DNA of 64,000 nt, taken from contig CAJTXX010000003.1 of the NCBI GenBank assembly GCA_910584145.1, positions 1-64,000 on the forward strand, given 5' to 3'. Shown in pieces: positions 59,609 through 64,000 of the stretch. Origin of the DNA: an uncultured Eggerthellaceae bacterium. GTDB lineage: Bacteria > Actinomycetota > Coriobacteriia > Coriobacteriales > Eggerthellaceae. Below the pieces are notes generated by a model, which saw nothing but the letters and a program-made list of their open reading frames with translations, was not told the origin of the DNA and ran no database searches. A program made the translations under genes and the position numbers. Every line of letters starts with the position of its first letter. The stretch's first letter is position 1.

Positions 59609-60412
59609 TCAGTCGGCTTCTATGGCGTCGAGGATTGAAGCTGTCTTGCCATCGAGAGCGATGCCCCGTCTTTCTAGGCGCCTAATCTCGGACGCAGCGG
59701 AGCGGATTCTGCGCAGGCATGTATCCAGAGAGCCCCGATCTGTCTCTTCTGCCACACGCGCTAACCATGCATCTAACCCCTCAGAGCCTTCATTGGAGAG
59801 CACTCTTGCAGCCTCTTTGCGCTGGCTCGTGCGCATCCTTGAAACGCTCTTGCGCTGACGCTTATCCATGCCGGTGTATTCATGTGAGCCGTCCTCGGCG
59901 TGCGCCTCGTTGATGCTCCGATATACGGTTGCCTTGCTGACAGAAACACCAGAGGAAGACGCGACGGCTGCGATGGCCTGCCCGCGATCCATGTTCGCGA
60001 ACGCACTTGAGTCCTGATTACGCTGGTCATCTATTCTGACCCCGATCCGTTCGTAAAGACGCCCTTTGTCAGCCACAGAGATTGGCTTCTGGATGTTGGC
60101 GACCAGCATCTGAATTTCCGCTTCGATATCGGTGAGCTCTCGCACGATGCAGGATGCAGTGCAATGCGCGGGATTGTAGGGATAGCGAATCGCCGCAAGG
60201 CGTTTGGCAGCGAATCGATGCTGTCCATCAATAATTTCGTACTTGTTGTCCATAAGCCTTCGCACCAACATGGGAGTGGCTTGGCTCGAGCGCTCGAACG
60301 ACTCTGCGATTTCAGCCACCATCGTTTCGTCGAGTGCTCGGTTATCGGGTCTGACGATGAGATCTGCACAGTCGATCTCTACAACCTCTTCTTTCGGCGG
60401 AGCCTTATCCAT
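59609..60412 (-). CDS. second ParB-like nuclease/DNA-binding protein
   Basis: A 267-residue protein (if started at ATG 60412; in-frame starts at 60529 or 60541 would add a low-complexity N-terminus). The ParB/Srx domain has VEIDCADLIVRPDNR, MVAEIAESFERSSQATPMLVRR and the signature YEIIDGQHRFAAKRLAAI. A helix-turn-helix region (GVSVSKATVYRSINEAH) and a basic helical tail follow. Unlike parB at 25 kb it has no ParA neighbour, so it is probably a regulator of the accessory region. Confidence 0.8.
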   Translation of the reverse strand: MDKAPPKEEVVEIDCADLIVRPDNRALDETMVAEIAESFERSSQATPMLVRRLMDNKYEIIDGQHRFAAKRLAAIRYPYNPAHCTASCIVRELTDIEAEIQMLVANIQKPISVADKGRLYERIGVRIDDQRNQDSSAFANMDRGQAIAAVASSSGVSVSKATVYRSINEAHAEDGSHEYTGMDKRQRKSVSRMRTSQRKEAARVLSNEGSEGLDAWLARVAEETDRGSLDTCLRRIRSAASEIRRLERRGIALDGKTASILDAIEAD

Positions 60413-60766
60413 CGCGTCTATACCTCTGCTTGAAGTGTCCTCTGAAGTATCGGACAGAGGGGCCTGCGAAGGGGAAGGCGCTGTGACGAACACGCGCGGA
60501 TGAGCAAGGGTTACGTATCGACCTACCATGACAAAGCGCATGAAACTTCGCCTGACTTCAACCGGTGCGTCCTGTTGGCATGCGCTAAAAAGACATCCGC
60601 CCACCATTGAAAACGGGCTAAAGGCAGCACCTTGAGAAGCGCATAGCTGGACATGCTGCTGGTCGAATGGTCAGAACTATAGTCGCAATAAGGGTTCTCA
60701 GGAGAGCCCTTCAAAGCGCCTGCTCCTGTCCAGATAGAAGAATATACGAAAGAATAGGAGCAGACC

Positions 60767-61075
60767 ATGAAAGCCGCAGTCATTGAGCATGGCCAGGAGA
60801 TCAAAATGGTCGACATTGAGCAAGATGGAAGCGGAAGCTACTTGAGCGCACTGCAGAGTCTCGTCGGCGGAAATGTCGAAGCAATTGATGCTCTCTACGG
60901 CGATAGTCCGCTTTTGTGGGTGAACGAAGAAGGCATCCTGAGTGCGCTGACGCCATCCAGGGCCCTTTACACCAACAAGCGCATGGAAAATCTGGGCTAT
61001 CTCTCTCGCGACGGAGATCACGTGGTAAAAGACGGCGAGCTCTATGCCATCATCTTTAGAACTGCGGTTGCATGA
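60767..61075 (+). CDS. DUF3846 protein
   Basis: A 102-residue protein matching the DUF3846 pattern: MKAAVIEHGQEIKMVDIE, LQSLVGGNVEAIDAL, LLWVNEEG and the LTPSRALYTNKRM segment. Such proteins are common on Gram-positive mobile elements and of unknown function. AGGAG precedes the ATG. It is divergent from the ParB-like gene. An imperfect hairpin AAGGGTTCT/AGAGCCCTT (about 60,693-60,714) lies in the promoter region. Confidence 0.85.
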   Translation: MKAAVIEHGQEIKMVDIEQDGSGSYLSALQSLVGGNVEAIDALYGDSPLLWVNEEGILSALTPSRALYTNKRMENLGYLSRDGDHVVKDGELYAIIFRTAVA

Positions 61076-61108
61076 TCGTATGAGGTCAATGATGAGGGCG
61101 AACGATCC

Positions 61109-61225
61109 ATGCGCGATATCTCGACCGATGAGTTATCAAGGCTCAAAGAAGTCTTCATGATCAAGGGATCCGGTATGGAAGAGGCGCTGAGAATCAAGCT
61201 CGGCGTCTTTGTATGTACGCGGTAG
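61109..61225 (+). CDS. putative 38-residue protein
   Basis: A short open frame (MRDISTDELSRLKEVFMIKG onward) with a weak GAGGG site, ending in a TAG that shares its last base with a run of nine G residues. Protein-like composition and position between two likely genes support it only modestly. Confidence 0.35.
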   Translation: MRDISTDELSRLKEVFMIKGSGMEEALRIKLGVFVCTR

Positions 61226-61238
61226 GGGGGGGGTCTCA

Positions 61239-61370
61239 ATGTTTGATTTCAAGAGAGTGGAGAGGCCCGATGGACGGGTGACCGAGCTTGAAGCGTGCCG
61301 TGATTGGGTGGATGCGACTTTCGTGAAGGTCGACATTGGAGATGTCGAGCCATCCTCCGGAGAGGCATGA
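61239..61370 (+). CDS. putative 43-residue protein
   Basis: A short frame (MFDFKRVERPDGRVTELEAC onward) immediately after a G9 run that may serve as its ribosome-binding region. Its stop is directly followed by the TTG start of the next gene, with GGAGAGG inside its last codons, suggesting coupling. Unknown function. Confidence 0.45.
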   Translation: MFDFKRVERPDGRVTELEACRDWVDATFVKVDIGDVEPSSGEA

Positions 61371-62000
61371 TTGCGATGTCGCGATCTTCCGCTCGCGGAT
61401 TCCACTATCAGCCAGTACGGCGAATACAGTCATGACGAGCGTTTTTGCTATACGGTTACAGGTGTTGCCATTGTCCGAGAGCTCATTTTTGCGGAGGGTG
61501 GAGATGGCGAGATGCTATCGATGCCCTTCGGTAGCCTTGCCAGCCTCGACACGCATCCGGCGTGGAACACTCTTCGGATGCTTGATGACAAGCCCTTCTT
61601 TGCCAGCATTATGGAATTCAATGAATGCGGCATCAGCGTCTATGAGGATAGCCGTGGGTTTTGGTATCTGGGAATAGGCGGTTGCGGGTACGACTTCTAC
61701 GAAGCCCACTGGATGAGACTCTACCGGATGCGAGGGATTCATTGGCACAGCACGCTCAAACGATGGAAAAGCGAACTGGTGCGTCGTGTTTCCTCGTATG
61801 TCAAGATGTGTGCGGAAAATCTTGGAGATATCCCTTGGTCAAATAGGCGAGAACCGATCGAGAATGTCGTAGATGCGATCCTCGATCCGAAAGCTATCGA
61901 AGATTGCATGTTCAAGCTCGTGCGCATTTGTAGGCTTTGGCATGCTACGCCGAAGCTGAAGAGCATCATGCTGGGCGAGCATGCCATCGGGCGAAATTAA
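61371..62000 (+). CDS. hypothetical protein
   Basis: A 209-residue protein of unknown family, starting at TTG directly after the preceding stop with GGAGAGG six bases upstream. It has an N-terminal beta-rich part (FCYTVTGVAIVRELIF), a central Gly/Tyr/Trp-rich part (GFWYLGIGGCGYDFYEAHWMRLYRM) and a helical C-terminus. No signal peptide or membrane helix. Confidence 0.65.
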   Translation: MRCRDLPLADSTISQYGEYSHDERFCYTVTGVAIVRELIFAEGGDGEMLSMPFGSLASLDTHPAWNTLRMLDDKPFFASIMEFNECGISVYEDSRGFWYLGIGGCGYDFYEAHWMRLYRMRGIHWHSTLKRWKSELVRRVSSYVKMCAENLGDIPWSNRREPIENVVDAILDPKAIEDCMFKLVRICRLWHATPKLKSIMLGEHAIGRN

Positions 62001-62341
62001 TCGAGGCGACCGCGAGTCTCGACATGCGACTAAGCTATGCGCTTCAATGGGCTGGGTGGACCGAGATCACCCCCTTTTCCACGTCATTACATGAGGTTCT
62101 CTTTGACCGAAATGGTTGTGTGTCGTTCGGCAAGAGGAATGGAAACTCAGTAACATGGAATAGCCTCGCCCGTAAGGGAAGGCGCGGATGCCACGCATTG
62201 CGCGTGTTGATCATTCCATGCCGATGGCCTATGCATTGTGTCGGATCATCGGCATGGAGATCCTCATTCGATCGAGCGTCATGATTCCATGGCGGAATGA
62301 TAGATATCGCGAATGCATAATCCGATCATCCGCCTGAGCGG
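62001..62341. other. region without a convincing gene
   Basis: A plus-strand frame from 62,024 (87 residues) lacks a ribosome-binding site and ends in a low-complexity, Arg/Ser-rich tail, so I do not call it. ATTCC-ATGGC-GGAAT (about 62,284-62,298) is a short hairpin near the end. Confidence 0.4.
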
Positions 62342-62537
62342 TAAAATGGATGCGTCACAGTCATAGGGTGTAGCAATGCGCCCGTAATAGCAAATCAGTA
62401 GCCGGGATGGAGAACATCTGTCCTTGAGGCTACTGCATTTGCGTTGCATCATGACTGTGACAGGTTTTGGCGGATGTTCTCCTACTGGGCATAACGAGCT
62501 CCGCCTCACATACTGACGTTAGGGTGAGACGGAGCTC
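62342..62537 (+). ncRNA. pseudoknotted leader RNA with terminal RBS-covering hairpin
   Basis: TAAAAT (62342-62347) is a -10-like box; the RNA would start near 62,353. Helix P1 pairs TCACAGTCAT (62355-62364) with ATGACTGTGA (62451-62460). Inside, 14 bases at 62390-62403 pair with 62428-62442 with one bulged C. The loop of this hairpin holds GGAGAACATC (62409-62418), which pairs perfectly with GATGTTCTCC (62473-62482) outside P1, forming a pseudoknot. A last hairpin (62496-62509 with 62524-62537, one mismatch) includes the GGAG that would serve the gene starting at 62,544. The layout is that of a cis-regulatory RNA or structured small RNA; no known class recognised. Confidence 0.6.
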
Positions 62538-62543
62538 GGTTTA

Positions 62544-62789
62544 ATGAACAACCATCATCGCTATTTTGGAAGTGCGGCGAAGGCGGCGTCATGCATCATC
62601 GAACATGACTATGATGAGGAAGAGCTATGCAACGCTGATGAGCGCATTTGCTTTTATTTTGATAGCGGAATGGGTGCAGAGCTGATTGGGTGTTTTATGG
62701 GGTCATGGGAATTTGAGGAGTGGCTTTGCAGTGATCTGACATTCGAAGAGTGGCAGGTTGTAAACCGAAGCCAGCATGCTGGCTCATGA
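62544..62789 (+). CDS. small acidic protein behind the structured leader
   Basis: An 81-residue, strongly acidic protein (YDEEELCNADERICFYFDSG, GSWEFEEWLCSDLTFEEWQ) with four Cys residues. Acidic small proteins on mobile elements are sometimes DNA mimics, but no family is recognisable. The only possible ribosome-binding site (GGAG at 62531-62534) is inside the 3' arm of a stable hairpin, so translation is probably controlled. Confidence 0.65.
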   Translation: MNNHHRYFGSAAKAASCIIEHDYDEEELCNADERICFYFDSGMGAELIGCFMGSWEFEEWLCSDLTFEEWQVVNRSQHAGS

Positions 62790-62932
62790 ATCGCTTCTCT
62801 GATGCTTTACAGCATGGTGTTCTGAAAACTATAGTTTTGGGAGATTGTCTTGTCGGATGTATGCCTTGGCATGAGCCATGGAAAAAGGCGATAGCGCATC
62901 GCGTCGTCTAAACGTACAGTGAGGAGCCTGGT

Positions 62933-64000
62933 TTGTATCCTGACGCAATATGGAAACGTGGCATGCATTCGCTCGCGGAACTGCTCCAAGGCATTGATTG
63001 GCATAAGGAGACGCTGGAGATTTACCAACAGATCGCAGAGAGGCTCATCGATGCGGCCGAATGTGATTCTGTCAGCATTCGCTTGTTGGCATTGACCGGG
63101 GATGAAATGATCGGATACGTATTTGCTGGTGCTGCAGAGCCTCTCGCAAAAGCACAGTTTCCGACTCTTCCGCAAGGCGTCGGAAGGATGAACCGCATAT
63201 TCGAAGAGCAGCGACCGCTCGTTTATGATTTCAATGATCCAGACGATCAAGATATCCAGAGTGAAGATGGAGTGAAGCTGGGATATAGCCATGCGGTCGT
63301 GGTTCCACTCGTTGCAGGAGACAGCACTGTTGGAACCGTTGATTTCATGTTCAAGGATGGGCAGTATGATAGCAGCGAAGACAATGTTGCTTTTCTGAAT
63401 GAACTGTGTCGGATCATCGGCCCCTTATCCGATCTTCTGAGCATAACCGATGAGTTGGTTGAATTGAGGGTCAGCGAAGAGGGGAAACGCATTGGGTCTG
63501 AGCTTCACGACAACTTCGCTGAGCCTCTCAGCGTCATAGCGCTAGAGGCTGATAAGGCGCTGCTGGCTCAAGAGGAAGCTGATGAGCGCCAGGTGAATGA
63601 TTCGCTCACGAAGATTTCCACTCTCAGCAGACAGTCGTTCGGCATGATGGTGGATGAGGTCGCACTGCTCCATTCTGCATCGAAGATGTCGGAAGACCTT
63701 ATAGAGGATATTCGACGCTATGTCACGAATTTTCAGGCGCAATGGGGAATCGATATTGATCTGGTGACGCCTGATGAAGCGTTGGTCGTTTCGCGAAACG
63801 TTGGAAACCAAGCAATGCGCATATTGCATGAAGCGCTCTCGAATGTGCTGAGGCACTCTCGCGCCGACCACGCCATAGTGAGGGTGGTGAACGAAGGCAG
63901 AGCCATAGGGTTGAGCATCGAAGACCGTGGCTGCGGGTTCGACATCAAGCGCAGAGTCTCTGGGAGTCTTGGCCTGAGGCTCATGGAGGAACGTGCGCGC
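62933..64000 (+). CDS. sensor histidine kinase with GAF domain (3' truncated by window)
   Basis: The frame stays open to the right edge. TTG at 62933 with GAGGAG six bases upstream is the likely start; ATG at 62963 is the alternative. Residues about 15-170 form a GAF sensor domain (DSVSIRLLALTGDEM, HAVVVPLVAGDSTVGTVDFMF). The HisKA_3-type dimerisation helix has GSELHDNFAEPLSVIALEAD with His near residue 192. The ATPase domain has N-box HEALSNVLRHSRA, G1-box EDRGCGF and the start of G2, GSLGLRLMEERAR. It has no membrane segment, so it is a cytoplasmic NarX/DevS-like kinase. A NarL-type response regulator is expected beyond the window. Confidence 0.9.
   Translation, partial: MYPDAIWKRGMHSLAELLQGIDWHKETLEIYQQIAERLIDAAECDSVSIRLLALTGDEMIGYVFAGAAEPLAKAQFPTLPQGVGRMNRIFEEQRPLVYDFNDPDDQDIQSEDGVKLGYSHAVVVPLVAGDSTVGTVDFMFKDGQYDSSEDNVAFLNELCRIIGPLSDLLSITDELVELRVSEEGKRIGSELHDNFAEPLSVIALEADKALLAQEEADERQVNDSLTKISTLSRQSFGMMVDEVALLHSASKMSEDLIEDIRRYVTNFQAQWGIDIDLVTPDEALVVSRNVGNQAMRILHEALSNVLRHSRADHAIVRVVNEGRAIGLSIEDRGCGFDIKRRVSGSLGLRLMEERAR

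Larger units (their letters stand above)
24153..64000. mobile_element. integrative and conjugative element, left part
   Basis: The region starts at a truncated tRNA gene and shows a shift to lower and less uniform GC. It carries partition and replication genes, SSB, a full type IV secretion set (VirB1, B2, B3, B4, B6, D4), a MOBP relaxase with accessory proteins and a candidate oriT, two toxin-antitoxin-type loci, and mobile-element proteins such as DUF3846 and amidoligase. No integrase is visible; for this arrangement it should sit near the right end, outside the window. The element is at least 39.8 kb. Confidence 0.88.

Noticed and set aside
62024..62284. Possible 87-residue plus-strand gene
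   Set aside because: It has no ribosome-binding site at usable distance and an Arg/Ser-rich, low-complexity end; no neighbour overlap supports it.
1..64000. CRISPR array, rRNA genes, insertion-sequence transposase or integrase
   Set aside because: No regularly spaced short repeats, rRNA sequence or transposase/recombinase motifs were seen; the expected integrase should lie beyond the right edge.

Overview
The window joins two kinds of DNA. Positions 1 to about 24,150 are chromosomal DNA of a GC-rich Gram-positive bacterium. Gene content and codon bias (G/C at most third positions, sortases, an RNA polymerase beta-prime subunit with a C-terminal extension) fit the Coriobacteriia (Eggerthella/Adlercreutzia/Slackia-like Actinomycetota). 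That placement is an inference; no 16S rRNA gene is present. Positions 24,153 to 64,000 are the left part of an integrative and conjugative element (ICE) that runs off the right edge. The boundary is a 59-nt 3' fragment of a tRNA-Ala(CGC) gene lacking its 5' half, the usual scar of integration into a tRNA gene. Base composition becomes more AT-rich and more uneven past that point.

Chromosomal part: the end of rpoC overlaps hisE, which abuts glmM. Next come a divergent polyphosphate pair (ppk1 and a double-domain PPK2), a 40-residue membrane protein, a class B sortase, a 6S-RNA-like transcript with a strong terminator, and a tetraspan protein with a Pro/Ala/Gln tail. A purine block follows (purM-purN, an XdhC-like gene, purH), then tRNA-Pro(CGG), an MFS exporter, the methionine importer metN-metI-metQ, a flavin-dependent oxidoreductase, a TDT-family transporter divergent from a LysR regulator, a DmpA-type peptidase, an iron-sulfur aldo/keto reductase and the DNA glycosylase gene tag.

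ICE part: it opens with maintenance and replication genes (parA, parB, a winged-helix replication-initiator-like protein). A DNA-damage block follows: an SRAP protein, a Y-family polymerase with a small partner behind a clear SOS box, a YraN-like nuclease and SSB. Positions 32.1-49.2 kb hold a Gram-positive type IV secretion operon: two pilin-like proteins, VirD4, an interrupted VirB6, a Tat-lipoprotein with DUF4176-like features, VirB3, a VirB4 made as two chains, a CHAP-type wall hydrolase, a degenerate CpaE-like ATPase, a 1,353-residue adhesin with Cna-B and T-Q ester repeats, and a dedicated class B sortase. An AbiE toxin-antitoxin pair, an orphan RelB-like gene and the MOBP relaxase operon follow on the minus strand, with a candidate oriT just upstream (54.7-54.8 kb).

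Beyond oriT lies an accessory region: a class II glutamine-amidotransferase-like protein, an amidoligase, DprA, an unknown protein, a second ParB-like protein, a DUF3846 protein and several small unknown genes. It contains the two most unusual signals. One is a 220-nt non-coding element present twice (57,285 and 59,303), able to fold into a long hairpin with paired base changes between copies. The other is a leader at about 62,353-62,537 with a 10-bp helix, a 14-bp helix and a 10-bp pseudoknot, ending in a hairpin that covers the ribosome-binding site of a small acidic protein. The window ends inside a GAF-containing sensor histidine kinase. No integrase and no CRISPR array are visible.
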